A DNA stretch of 64,000 nucleotides from Paenibacillus pabuli (GTDB lineage Bacteria > Bacillota > Bacilli > Paenibacillales > Paenibacillaceae), in NCBI RefSeq assembly GCF_023101145.1, contig NZ_CP073714.1, positions 868,001 through 932,000 on the forward strand, written 5' to 3'. Positions within the stretch are counted from its first letter, which is position 1. The number at the start of each line of letters is the position of its first letter. The notes beneath the pieces are model-generated. The model had not been told where the DNA came from. It saw nothing but the letters and a program-made list of their open reading frames with translations, and searched no databases. The translations under genes were made by a program, and so were the position numbers. Shown piece after piece: positions 35,055-43,842 of this stretch.

Positions 35055-35399
35055 ATGTCTACTCAAGCTTTAACTAAAACAGTAAATAAAGTAAAGCCAA
35101 AGCCACTAAAGAATAGGCTAGGAGCTGCTATTGTCTCAATGATTTTGGGTATTATATCTGCCATTTTCGTCGTCTTAACAATTGTAGCAGAGGTGGTTAC
35201 ATCTGCAAGTGGAGTAGGTTTAACATTTTTTTTCATCGCAGGTATTTCCTCATTGGTGGGTTTTCCGCTAGGATTAAGTGCAATAAAGTCATCTAAAGGA
35301 AGAGGAATGGCGATTGCAGGAGTAACTTTAACGATTCTACCTTTTTTATTCATGGTGATTGCTCTTGTTATAACAATAATGTATATGTTTTTTTTATAA
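35055..35399 (+). CDS. Small three-helix membrane protein
   Basis: A 114-residue protein with a basic N-terminus (KTVNKVKPKPLKNRLG). Three hydrophobic helices follow: residues 24-47, 53-75 (with GLTFFFIAGISSLVGFPLG) and 87-113. A short SSKGRG turn precedes the last. The pattern resembles DUF4190-type small membrane proteins. ATG 35055 has AAGGAG 10 nt upstream; a TTG one codon earlier is possible. It lies between two rlmD-tail relics and IS debris, so it is probably cargo of a separate small insertion. Function unknown. Confidence 0.6.
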   Translation: MSTQALTKTVNKVKPKPLKNRLGAAIVSMILGIISAIFVVLTIVAEVVTSASGVGLTFFFIAGISSLVGFPLGLSAIKSSKGRGMAIAGVTLTILPFLFMVIALVITIMYMFFL

Positions 35400-35603
35400 T
35401 GGTGGTTGGGTTTTGGTACTAATTCATTGAGTTAAAGAATTCAGGATACCTATTTTGAAGTATTCGACGTACAGTGGGATTTTTGGGAGAACTCTATACG
35501 GAGCGGATAACCGATATCTAAAACTTTTCTGCTATTTTACCCCGATTTGACTATAATAAGTAGATGTAGTCGCCTAGCACTTAAAGCCTGTGAAAAGTAT
35601 TCA

Positions 35604-35640
35604 ACACATGTGGAGAGCGAAGTTGGTTAGAAAAAACTAA
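35604..35640 (+). repeat. rlmD 3'-end relic B
   Basis: Aligned with relic A, it carries CATGTGGAGAGCG, a 4-nt gap, then AGTTGGTTAGAAAAAACTAA, that is HVES...LVRKN-stop. It is more decayed than A and C. Confidence 0.6.
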
Positions 35641-35649
35641 TAGTTGGGA

Positions 35650-35856
35650 TAGGTTTGAATAGGGGCGGCTGACAACAGTCGCTCTTTTATTATACCCCCA
35701 CCCCAATGGCTAGTGAAAAAGTAGATTGCCAACATCAAATTAGACCACTTTTTAAGGGCTTCTTGGCGATACTGAACAGGCGTCAAATAACCCAGCGATC
35801 CATGAATTCGATGCCGGTTGAACCAGTTGACGTAGTCGAACCCCTGATAATAGGAT
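35650..35856 (-). mobile_element. IS3-family orfB 3' fragment (second remnant)
   Basis: The minus-strand frame reads YQGFDYVNWFNRHRIHGSLG, YLTPVQYRQEALKKWSNLML, AIYFFTS: the C-terminus of an IS150-group transposase (VNWFNRxRxHGSLGY). 35650-35724 repeats the block at 34360-34443. No 5' part of this copy is present. Confidence 0.8.
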
Positions 35857-35862
35857 CGTTAC

Positions 35863-35910
35863 CCGCATACGGTGCATGTGGAGTCAGTGGCGATGTTGAA
35901 GAGGGTATAG
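35863..35910 (+). repeat. rlmD 3'-end relic C, distal boundary of the island
   Basis: Reads PHTVHVESVAMLKRV-stop. Over 37 nt it differs from rlmD at 4 positions by hand count, and in the shared codons the differences are synonymous. It is followed by a normal terminator, as a true gene end would be. Confidence 0.8.
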
Positions 35911-35947
35911 TGTCCTGGAGCCGAATGTACCTGTTTAAATGCTACCT

Positions 35948-35975
35948 AGCCCGAAGCTGCTAAAGTTCGGGCTAT
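35948..35975 (+). terminator. Rho-independent terminator beyond relic C
   Basis: AGCCCGAA, GCTGCTAAAG loop, TTCGGGCT and TATTTGTTTT. Confidence 0.8.
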
Positions 35976-36048
35976 ATTTGTTTTAACCAAAATATATATT
36001 TAGCGCAAAGCAATAGTTGTGGCTTCTGTTTGTCGGATGGATCAGTTC

Positions 36049-36978
36049 TCAATAATGTTGTGCAAGCTCATTGTTTTCAAAAGCTGCAGTAAGGCGTGGT
36101 ATAGGTATACCTGACTTTTTTGCTTCTTTTACAACTTCAATTACTGAAAAACCTGCTTTAGTATTGTTGTATTCAATGAAAAGTCGTGCTAAGCTGCCCT
36201 TTGCAAAAATAACCTTGTTAAAAAGCGTACTGAGAAGTGGCGCTGGAATCTTAGTCAGCAGTAGAGAAATCATATCATTCTTAGCACCTCTTGCTTTAAG
36301 TACAGGTGCAATTTCTCTCATATTTTTCACTACATTGGCAAATGAGTCACGATGATTCAAGAGTGCTGGAAAACTTCCTCGTCTCAACACCTCGGTTTCC
36401 ATAGCTGCATTCATGGCAAAGTGATTCCATAGCCAGTTTTGCATATCCTTTATCCAACTAATTTTAAAATGGGCACTTTCAAATAGATCTTTGACCTTGT
36501 TGTTTAATTGTTCCGTGCCTGCCCGTGGTTTTTCAAGAAATAGCATTTTCAAAAAGCCACCTCTAAGCCTATTGTCTGCAATGCCGCCGCCGGCTCCTGG
36601 GAACCCAAAGACAACATTGTTCATAGACAAAGGTGAGATCGATGATTTCAAATCTTGCCAAATGTTATTGAATATGAGGACAGGGGTGTTTCCAGCAACA
36701 GTCGATAGTATTTGTGCTGCTTTTGGAAGTTGTTCCGTGTTGACACTTACAATAATGAGATCATAATTTGGGCTAATCTCCTCATGCAGTTTGACGTTCC
36801 AGTTTTCTTGAATTAGCTGTTTCCCTCTTCGCGCATCCCACATTTCAAGCTCTATATGGCTTCCGAAGGTTTTTTTTCTCCCTTTTCTAACGTAAAACTC
36901 TACTGTATGCCCTGCCTTTTCAAAAGCCCAAGCATATTGGGTCGATATGACACCTCTACCAAAGAATAAAATTCTCAT
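36049..36978 (-). CDS. Ketopantoate reductase PanE/ApbA family protein (second copy)
   Basis: A 309-residue relative of the protein at 9107. The N-terminal Rossmann segment MRILFFGRGVISTQYAWAFE has GRGVIS instead of GAGVLG. PGAGGGIADNRLRGG and the C-terminal helical half (NHFAMNAAMETEVL) follow the family pattern. AGGAGGTAAT lies just before the ATG. It is divergent from the tetR at 37136. The substrate is unknown; the regulator pairing argues against a housekeeping role in pantothenate synthesis. Confidence 0.72.
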   Translation of the reverse strand: MRILFFGRGVISTQYAWAFEKAGHTVEFYVRKGRKKTFGSHIELEMWDARRGKQLIQENWNVKLHEEISPNYDLIIVSVNTEQLPKAAQILSTVAGNTPVLIFNNIWQDLKSSISPLSMNNVVFGFPGAGGGIADNRLRGGFLKMLFLEKPRAGTEQLNNKVKDLFESAHFKISWIKDMQNWLWNHFAMNAAMETEVLRRGSFPALLNHRDSFANVVKNMREIAPVLKARGAKNDMISLLLTKIPAPLLSTLFNKVIFAKGSLARLFIEYNNTKAGFSVIEVVKEAKKSGIPIPRLTAAFENNELAQHY

Positions 36979-37006
36979 ATTACCTCCTAAAAATGTATTT
37001 CAGTCC

Positions 37007-37037
37007 TTGTTGATGATCCAACAACGTGTTGTATAAT
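37007..37037 (+). promoter_or_regulatory. Promoter and palindromic operator for second tetR
   Basis: TTGATG (37010-37015), 16-nt spacer, TATAAT (37032-37037). ACAAC-GT-GTTGT (37021-37032) is a perfect palindrome touching the -10, and GTTG...CAAC lies just upstream, consistent with TetR autoregulation. Confidence 0.6.
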
Positions 37038-37135
37038 GTTATTGTATGGATTCACTATACGCTCATCAACCATCAGATTTTTAATATCTGTCGTATGATG
37101 GGTTGGACGAATTGAACAGAAATTGGAGGAAAATC

Positions 37136-37726
37136 ATGCATAAGCAACCTGAAATGACGGACAAAACAAGGCAGACATTTGTAAATGTATTCTGCGATTT
37201 ATATAGCCGAAAACCAATCGAAAAAATATCCATTCAAGAGATTGCTAAACAATCAGGATATAATCGCAGTACATTTTATCAATACTTTACGGATATCTAT
37301 GAGTTGTTGGACTACGTTGAAGAGCGTATTTTGAAGTCCATTAACGAGGAAATGGCTGGCAGAGAGTTTTCTACACATACTTTCCAAGATGCACTTCAAT
37401 GCTTGGAAAATGCAGAAGACATTTCAGTTCTTAAAGCCCTCTTGGGCGACTATGGTTCTGTTCATTTTATTGAACGTCTGAAAAGAGAAATTCCCTTTGA
37501 GCGATTGATTGTGGACTTTCCAACCGATGACGCTTTAGCACCATATATCATTGAGTTTTACATATCAACATTAATATCTATGTTTCGTCTTTGGATACGC
37601 AACGGCAAAGATCTATCGTCAGAAGAATTGGTCGGACTGATCGATAGCCTATTTGCAAAGGGGATAACCCCGTATCATATTTTTGGCAAGGCCAATCCGC
37701 ATCGCTTTGATTCGAATAAAAAGTAA
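37136..37726 (+). CDS. TetR/AcrR family transcriptional regulator (second copy)
   Basis: A 196-residue protein. The TetR DNA-binding domain is at residues 8-57, with ISIQEIAKQSGYNRSTFYQY. The C-terminal part resembles TetR_C proteins of Firmicutes (SVHFIERLKREIPFERL). The start is ATG 37136 with GGAGG 6 nt upstream; an in-frame ATG at 37103 has no ribosome site. Divergent to the reductase-like gene with a shared palindrome, it probably controls both. Confidence 0.87.
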   Translation: MHKQPEMTDKTRQTFVNVFCDLYSRKPIEKISIQEIAKQSGYNRSTFYQYFTDIYELLDYVEERILKSINEEMAGREFSTHTFQDALQCLENAEDISVLKALLGDYGSVHFIERLKREIPFERLIVDFPTDDALAPYIIEFYISTLISMFRLWIRNGKDLSSEELVGLIDSLFAKGITPYHIFGKANPHRFDSNKK

Positions 37727-37868
37727 GGGGACGAGGAGAAAGAGAACGAGAATGAGGGACTTGCTGTAACAGAATCCCTGATATCAGGGTCGCTTCCCTA
37801 ATCATTTTGCAAGAGCCTTTTCTGGTGTGCCTATAAACAGATCATACAGATAGCCTCGCGAAAATAGT

Positions 37869-37896
37869 AAAGAGGAGCATTTGCTCCTCTTTACTT
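37869..37896. terminator. Bidirectional terminator between tetR and LRR gene
   Basis: AAAGAGGAGC, ATTT, GCTCCTCTTT: a perfect 10-bp stem with A and T runs on both sides, serving the convergent genes. Confidence 0.85.
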
Positions 37897-37940
37897 CCTA
37901 ATTATAGTAGTTTAAAACTCCCCATCATCCCAGGCGGTAA

Positions 37941-39806
37941 TTAATATACGTGCACACCCGTACCAAGCACGGATTTATTTTGTACGGAATTACCGGATAG
38001 ATATACCTTTTGCAGATTAGGCAGCTGGCTCAGGGTCTCGATATTGGCAATGGCATTGTTTTCGAGATGAAGCTCTTCTATGGCCTGCCAGTTATTCATA
38101 AATTCGAGAGAAGCCAAATTGTTGTCTTGCAGAGTGAAGGAACGCAGAGCGGACATTTTGGCAAAGTAAGGCATCATTTGGTCAACTTCATTAACAGAGG
38201 TGTTGTTTATGTTGAAATACGGCTGCTCTAAGATCAAATGTTCAAGTACGCTGTTCTCCGCGGCGGCCGTTTGTTCAAAGTTCAGCCTGCACTCGGAGCA
38301 CATCAGAGATTTGACCTGCTTCAAACGAAATAAAGCATCGCTCTCCTTATATAGTGACGAGTCGTAAATGCTTAGGGCCTCTAGGCTGGATAAGCCGTCC
38401 AGGGCGCCAAGGCCGGTTACTTCACTGACCTCCGAGAGGGAAAGTTGCTTAAGTTTCGGGAATTTCCCAAGCGCCGCCAAATTCAACTCTCCACTTCCGC
38501 CACGGAGCGTCAGGCTGGTTGCGGCGGGCGCTTTCAGCCCGGAGAGAAAGGAACTGGGGATTTCCACTCGCTCTACTTTAGGCAGTGTCAGCACTTCTGC
38601 ATTCTCGTAATAACCGGACAGCGCTAAATCTCGCAGCGAGGAGAGGCTGTTGATGGGTTTGACCGAGCTGAGCTTGCTTAAAGAAGCCAGGCGTAGTTTC
38701 GTAATGGAAGTCTTGTCGGTCAAGCGCTCCAGACTGGAGAAGTTTACATTTTCAATATCTAACGTTTGTAGAGCAGGCATGTTTTGCACAAAGTCGATGG
38801 ACTTTACATTCGTTAAAAAGGACAAATGAAGCTCCTGAAGCTGAGTTAAGGCGTACAGCGGCTGCAGGTCTGTGGCTTCACTGTAATTGATGGACAGGGA
38901 GGTCAGCCCGGTCATAGAAGATAACCATCCCAGTTCATTGATATAGGTGAGCGACAGGGACTTGAGCGGCAGTTTGTTCAACAAAGAAAAATCCGTTACC
39001 GATTCATCCACATAGGTAATGGATAACGAGTTCAGATTAGGGAATTCCAGCAGTAGGGCCAATTCCTGATTGCTGCGAAGCTGTGTGGAAAGCTCCGTAA
39101 CTTTGGACTTGTCGCCAAAGTAGCCGGAAAACGTGCTGAAAGATTCGTTAAAAGCACCACCATAGCTTTTTAATCCGGACATATGAGCAAACGTGGTTTG
39201 GTTCGACTGGGAGATTTCATAGGTATTCGTCAGGTCCAATGCCGTCAGTCCCGTAAAGGCTTCAAAATCTCGCTGATCGATCTCCTGAGTATTCAGTTTC
39301 TTGTCCTGAGTAACATAGGTGATCTTCTCGGCTTGTTCATCGCTGAAGGGATCGGAGAGGCTATATGTAAACTTCCACTGATCATTCTCCGAATGCTCTA
39401 CGGTTAAATAGCGAAGACGAGCCAATTCCTCCTCTGTTGGCAAGGCAGACCCTTTATCGAAGATATCCCGCAAAAAGGAGAGCAGAACCTCGCTTTCAGG
39501 CATCTTCCTCACAGGCAGATTGGCTTCTGCTTGGGGATGAGTGGAGCTGACGCTGTAATAAAAATAAGTGCCGATGGCCCCGGTCAGGAGCAGCATCAAT
39601 ATCAGCAGCAGCCTTACAGAGACGTTCAGCTTCGGTGCTGTTTTTGGGGGCGTTCCGTGGTAGTGATTAATGGTCTGGTCCACGTAATAGACATGATTTT
39701 GCTTCAATAAAAGCTCTGTTTCACAATAGGGACACTTTAATATCTCACCCTCTTTGTATTCAATTCTTCCGTTGCAATTGGGACAGTTTAACGGGATAAA
39801 AGCCAC
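37941..39806 (-). CDS. Membrane protein with zinc ribbon, one TM helix and leucine-rich repeats
   Basis: A 621-residue protein. The N-terminal zinc ribbon has CPNC and CPYC (C8, C11, C25, C28). A single transmembrane helix is at about residues 62-84 (RLLLILMLLLTGAIGTYFYY). About 15 LRR units of internalin type fill the rest (for example LNSLSITYVDESV, LKSLSLTYINELGWL, LQKVYLSGNSV). The ribbon would be cytoplasmic and the LRR domain outside. Start: GTG 39804-39806 with AAGGAGGGG just upstream; the frame extends 17 codons further, but that ATG is inside the ribosome site. The role is unknown; LRRs suggest protein binding at the surface. Confidence 0.78.
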   Translation of the reverse strand: MAFIPLNCPNCNGRIEYKEGEILKCPYCETELLLKQNHVYYVDQTINHYHGTPPKTAPKLNVSVRLLLILMLLLTGAIGTYFYYSVSSTHPQAEANLPVRKMPESEVLLSFLRDIFDKGSALPTEEELARLRYLTVEHSENDQWKFTYSLSDPFSDEQAEKITYVTQDKKLNTQEIDQRDFEAFTGLTALDLTNTYEISQSNQTTFAHMSGLKSYGGAFNESFSTFSGYFGDKSKVTELSTQLRSNQELALLLEFPNLNSLSITYVDESVTDFSLLNKLPLKSLSLTYINELGWLSSMTGLTSLSINYSEATDLQPLYALTQLQELHLSFLTNVKSIDFVQNMPALQTLDIENVNFSSLERLTDKTSITKLRLASLSKLSSVKPINSLSSLRDLALSGYYENAEVLTLPKVERVEIPSSFLSGLKAPAATSLTLRGGSGELNLAALGKFPKLKQLSLSEVSEVTGLGALDGLSSLEALSIYDSSLYKESDALFRLKQVKSLMCSECRLNFEQTAAAENSVLEHLILEQPYFNINNTSVNEVDQMMPYFAKMSALRSFTLQDNNLASLEFMNNWQAIEELHLENNAIANIETLSQLPNLQKVYLSGNSVQNKSVLGTGVHVY

Positions 39807-39917
39807 GAATGTCCCCTCCTTCATTATGATGGTCATAAGATCATGCCGAACGGTCATCTGACTTCATTATACCTTGTGAATTTACGTTTGATGAGAGAAA
39901 GAAGTTTCACATAACGA

Positions 39918-39945
39918 AGGAGCAGGGAAATCCTGCTCCTCTTTG
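39918..39945. terminator. Hairpin with short T run
   Basis: AGGAGCAGG, GAAAT, CCTGCTCCT and CTTTGATCTTTTT. It lies upstream of the UbiB-like gene and behind the LRR gene start. Confidence 0.6.
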
Positions 39946-40106
39946 ATCTTTTTAAAGTGTAGCTAGAGGTGGGCATTAGACATCATCAATAGAGCCGCTG
40001 CCTTTACCGGGACGGTTTATTTATGTTTATTGAACGCGAGGGTGAGTATGTTATATTGAGGAGGGGAAAATCAAACGATACAATTACATAACAGGTGGGA
40101 TGTAAG

Positions 40107-42071
40107 ATGTTCTTTTTCATTACATTGCTCGTGTGCTTCATTGTATTCATGTTGCTGACTTCGTTCTTCAACAGAAAACATAAAGTTCTAATCTCGTTAA
40201 TCAGTTCGCTGGTAGTGAGTACGCTGCTTCAGGCTCTGGAGCAATTTTACCTAAGCAGTATTTTAGTGGCGTCGTTTTTGGTTTATTTTATAATCGGAAA
40301 TATCAGCACTTTAAAAAGCAATCAGCTTAGGCTAATCTTGGCGGTATTATTCAGTACGTCCATAGTAACACTGGTGCTCTCGTTTACATACTTCAATCAA
40401 ACCGCAGCTCCACCGGATGCCGAGATTCTTAGAGTTATGTTTATGTACTATCCGTTATTAGTTGTGTTTATTGCGTGTTATGTTTACATGCTCCTTAGCC
40501 TGTTCAATTTTAAAATGCTGCAAGCCACCAATCCGTTCATCTATATCTGGAATAAGGTTCGTGCTTTCAGACGGATGATGCGTTTGTTCTGGATTATTTC
40601 ACGTAGAGGTTTGGCTCATTTGATTCAGCAGGATCATGCCAAATTGCCCTTTGCGATTGCTGAGGTTTTGGATAACATGGGCGGCGTGTTTGTTAAGTTT
40701 GCTCAAGTGTTATCGACGAAAAAGGACATGCTGCCTGCGAACTATATTCAAGCGTTCTCCAGTCTGCATGACCAGGTGAAACCTCTGAGCGAAGATGAGC
40801 TGAAAACAATCATTGACACTAGAATTGGAAATATGGATGAAACCTATGAATCCTTTGGGATGGAGCCGATTGCTGCGGCTTCGATCGGACAGGTTCATCT
40901 GGCAAAGCTAAAGTTAACGGGCGAGAAGGTTGTCGTTAAAATTTTGAGACCTGATGTGAAGCAGAAGATGACAGTGGATTTGGATATTTTGATCCAGTTT
41001 GTCACTTGGCTGTCGGAACGCTCTATCCAAATCAAGAGACTTGGGTTAATCCAGTTGGCCGAAGGATTCAAACAGAATTTGCTTGAAGAAACCGATTTTG
41101 ATGTCGAGGCCTTAAATACGAATCTGTTGCGAAAAGCCTTCGAGGAACATGATATTCAGATCCGTGTTCCTAAAATCTACGCCGAGTTCTCGAGGAAACA
41201 GGTGCTCACCATGGAATATATCGAAGGAACCAGCTTCACAAAATCGGTGGCAAACGACGTTTCGGTGAAGGTGATGCACGCATTTTTGGATCAAATTCTG
41301 ATGATTGGTATCTTTCATGCGGACCCGCACCCTGGCAACCTCTTGCTGACTGCCGATGGCGAAGTTGCACTGATCGACTTTGGTTCAGTGGGGTATCTGA
41401 CAGATGAGGAACGAGGCGGCATGTTAAGCTTCCTGATGGGTTACAGCAATAAAGATACCAAAGAGATGGCGCATGGCTTAACAAAGGTTTGTGAGGAAGG
41501 AGACTTACTGGATCAAAAGCTGATCGAACAACGTCTTAATCGTTTATTAGCAGAAGCATCTTTCTCACCAGACCCGACAAGTGTCATGATGAAACGTATG
41601 ATGACCCTGATCACGGATATGGGGATGTCCTTAAAACCGACCATTGCTGGTGCATTCAGAGCTATCATTACGCTGGATGGTACGTTGTCATCTGTAGATG
41701 ATACCTACTCTTTATCCGCAGCAAGTCAGTCCTACGCCAGCCATATGGATAAAGGGCAGATGGTTAAGGAGCGCATAAGCAAGGTCAAAGACCAAATTAC
41801 AGACTACCTTCCTAGATTATTGGAGCTTCCTATTCTGAAGGAAAATAAAATTACGATTGCTCGTGAGCAAAATCATTCATTGAATGATGTTATAGGCACG
41901 TTAACTGTGGGGATTTTCACGGTGATCTGTATGGTTGTTATGCTAGCAAGCTTTGTAGTACAGAGCGAAGTCATGCGATTTCTACTTGGTCCATTATCCA
42001 TATCAGGCTTTGGTGTAGGGATGACCATTTTGAGTGTATCTGTAATTAAACATTTGAAGCCTAAGGTGTAG
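40107..42071 (+). CDS. AarF/ABC1/UbiB kinase-like family protein
   Basis: A 654-residue protein. Four or five N-terminal membrane helices occupy residues 1-140, and two more close the C-terminus (IGTLTVGIFTVICMVVMLAS). The UbiB core carries KFAQVLSTKKDMLP (the KxGQ-type motif), AAASIGQVHLAKL, VVVKILRPDV (the ATP-site Lys), FHADPHPGNLLL and ALIDFGSVG. These are the family's atypical kinase/ATPase motifs. In bacteria UbiB proteins assist isoprenoid quinone synthesis, but Firmicute members are uncharacterised. ATG 40107 has AGGTGGG 7 nt upstream; the GTG 12 nt earlier lies in that site. Confidence 0.85.
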   Translation: MFFFITLLVCFIVFMLLTSFFNRKHKVLISLISSLVVSTLLQALEQFYLSSILVASFLVYFIIGNISTLKSNQLRLILAVLFSTSIVTLVLSFTYFNQTAAPPDAEILRVMFMYYPLLVVFIACYVYMLLSLFNFKMLQATNPFIYIWNKVRAFRRMMRLFWIISRRGLAHLIQQDHAKLPFAIAEVLDNMGGVFVKFAQVLSTKKDMLPANYIQAFSSLHDQVKPLSEDELKTIIDTRIGNMDETYESFGMEPIAAASIGQVHLAKLKLTGEKVVVKILRPDVKQKMTVDLDILIQFVTWLSERSIQIKRLGLIQLAEGFKQNLLEETDFDVEALNTNLLRKAFEEHDIQIRVPKIYAEFSRKQVLTMEYIEGTSFTKSVANDVSVKVMHAFLDQILMIGIFHADPHPGNLLLTADGEVALIDFGSVGYLTDEERGGMLSFLMGYSNKDTKEMAHGLTKVCEEGDLLDQKLIEQRLNRLLAEASFSPDPTSVMMKRMMTLITDMGMSLKPTIAGAFRAIITLDGTLSSVDDTYSLSAASQSYASHMDKGQMVKERISKVKDQITDYLPRLLELPILKENKITIAREQNHSLNDVIGTLTVGIFTVICMVVMLASFVVQSEVMRFLLGPLSISGFGVGMTILSVSVIKHLKPKV

Positions 42072-42136
42072 TGTATAGATTTGTCAGATCAGGATGGAGA
42101 AACAATCGTTTACTTTTTTTGAGGGTAGGTCGCACT

Positions 42137-42232
42137 GTGCCGGTATCCATAATTCGAGATCGAATCGACGGATTATCTGCTAAAGTCTTAAACGAATGGT
42201 CGATTGCAGAGTATACTGAGACGTATCGCTAA
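42137..42232 (+). pseudogene. Coding-like gene fragment
   Basis: A 32-codon frame reads VPVSIIRDRIDGLSAKVLNE then WSIAEYTETYR-stop. It has no ribosome site and no 5' part. Together with the fragment at 42328 it suggests a decayed gene region. Confidence 0.3.
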
Positions 42233-42327
42233 ACTAAGCAGGAAACCGTCAATCAATCGGAGCCTACAAAAGGCTCCATTCCGCTTGTGCAGTGCCTCGG
42301 AGGCTTTCACATTATGTTGCTTGGTGA

Positions 42328-42441
42328 ACAAAACAGGAAGTCGTGTTGCGGCCGGGGGACGATCTCGTAAACTGTACTGACACTGATGACGAGATTGACG
42401 GCCGCGCGTTAATCCGAGTTCATCTGGAACTCGGGAGCTGA
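42328..42441 (+). pseudogene. Coding-like gene fragment
   Basis: The frame opens after a TGA and reads TKQEVVLRPGDDLVNCTDTD then DEIDGRALIRVHLELGS-stop. It is GC-richer than its surroundings and looks like the C-terminal end of a lost gene. No start or ribosome site is seen. Confidence 0.3.
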
Positions 42442-42493
42442 AGCGCGGCGCATCGTGTATATTTGCAGTTAGAGCAGGCTGTGCGATAAATCA

Positions 42494-43375
42494 TTAAGCG
42501 ATCGAAGTAATTGGATGTTTAACTTGCACAGGGTAGAGATGATCACCAGGGGTTCTTACAAATAAGCCGTCATTGGTGATGGTACTTTTTAGAACGAGAT
42601 GTTCTGCTGCATCTGGTGTGAAATGGAAGGTTATTTTCTCCGTATTCTCATCTGCAATCTGATGTAAAATATCTGTCATATGGATTTCGTTTAAACAAAT
42701 AACATCGAAGAGGTCAATATTATTGTCTTCCTTCTGATAAATCACGATGGCGTTTTCATTTTTCAAGTAATAAATATCATCACTAAAAACATTCAGGCAG
42801 TAAAACATGAGTATGCCTTGAGTCTGGGCGGTTCCGAAATGTTGCGAAACGGGCAGCCTTTGGGATGCAAATTTAAGGATAAGGCGTAAATCCTCCGCGT
42901 TGGTAACATCGAGTTTCCGAAGGTTCGCAGGCTCGGGTGATTTTTTTGCCTTATAATCCATTGAAAAAAGATGTTCTTCCATCGGTTTAAATCCAAACTT
43001 GGGGTAAAAATCAAGCACCGATTCATTGGCAAAAAGGTACATGAGATCGTACTTGTTGTCGTATTCCTCTAAAATCTTGTTCATTAAACGAGTGGATAGT
43101 CCTTTCCCTCGATAATCGGGATGTGTCATCACTGTGCCGATTTGAATCGCTTTTTTCTTCTCCCCGTGAATGATGAGCTCAAGGATGTTAACAGAAGCGT
43201 TGGCAATAACCTGGTCTCCATCTACAAATGAAAAAGGTATGTATCGTTCTCCCCAAAACCCTTGTTGGTACCAATTTTCAAATTTTATATCAAAAGTGTT
43301 AGCAGCAAGTTCGAAGAAACTTGTTCGAAGTGTTTCATTGTTTCTATAATCCTTCTTAAATATAAATTCCTGCAT
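42494..43375 (-). CDS. GNAT family N-acetyltransferase (Eis-like two-part)
   Basis: A 293-residue protein. The N-terminal GNAT domain includes IQIGTVMTHPDYRGKGLSTR, with the acetyl-CoA pyrophosphate loop R-G-K-G. FANESVLDFYPKFGFKPMEE closes the GNAT fold. The C-terminal 130 residues form a second domain as in enhanced-intracellular-survival type acetyltransferases. The acceptor is unknown. ATG at 43373-43375 has AAGGGGG 7 nt upstream; the frame is open 8 codons further but without a site. Confidence 0.82.
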   Translation of the reverse strand: MQEFIFKKDYRNNETLRTSFFELAANTFDIKFENWYQQGFWGERYIPFSFVDGDQVIANASVNILELIIHGEKKKAIQIGTVMTHPDYRGKGLSTRLMNKILEEYDNKYDLMYLFANESVLDFYPKFGFKPMEEHLFSMDYKAKKSPEPANLRKLDVTNAEDLRLILKFASQRLPVSQHFGTAQTQGILMFYCLNVFSDDIYYLKNENAIVIYQKEDNNIDLFDVICLNEIHMTDILHQIADENTEKITFHFTPDAAEHLVLKSTITNDGLFVRTPGDHLYPVQVKHPITSIA

Positions 43376-43842
43376 TGTATGTTCCCCCTTAATCCTCAAA
43401 AGTGACTGTCTGTATATTAATGGTATTATCCTTTACTTCAACCGGTTTAACAAGCATCGAATTCACGGAAACGCCGGGATACCTGACACCTGTTCAATAG
43501 CGCTACGTGGTGTTAATTGAATTTGGTTTTATGTATTTGATAGAGATTTATCATGATATTGAACATAACAAAAACAATTTCGTTTCTAGTATTGAACAAC
43601 GTTTCAACTTATATAGATTCTCGAATCAATCTGCCGCGGCCTGATCAGCGGAACGAAGAGCATGTCTGCACCCGTATCAGACTTTGCATATATATGAAAA
43701 AAACTAGGATTCCCCTTTAATTTGGAGTAAGAATTCCCTTCCATGAAGTGGTATTATCTGGTGTGAAAGGAGGCTGGCTACTTCAAAATATGTAAGCGCT
43801 TTATATGTTTTTTAAAAATTTGGTGTGGGGGGAATGCTTCGA
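43376..43842. other. Intergenic region before the xylanase gene, with a cre-like site
   Basis: AT-rich control region. TGTAAGCGCTTTAT at 43791-43804 resembles a CcpA cre site (TGWAANCGNTNWCA) except at the 3' end. It sits about 40 nt before the start codon, suggesting glucose repression of the xylanase. No gene is seen. Confidence 0.5.

Noticed and set aside
34026..35910. Intact integrase or active prophage at the distal end
   Set aside because: No complete recombinase, portal, terminase or capsid gene is readable; only IS3 debris and a doubtful fragment.
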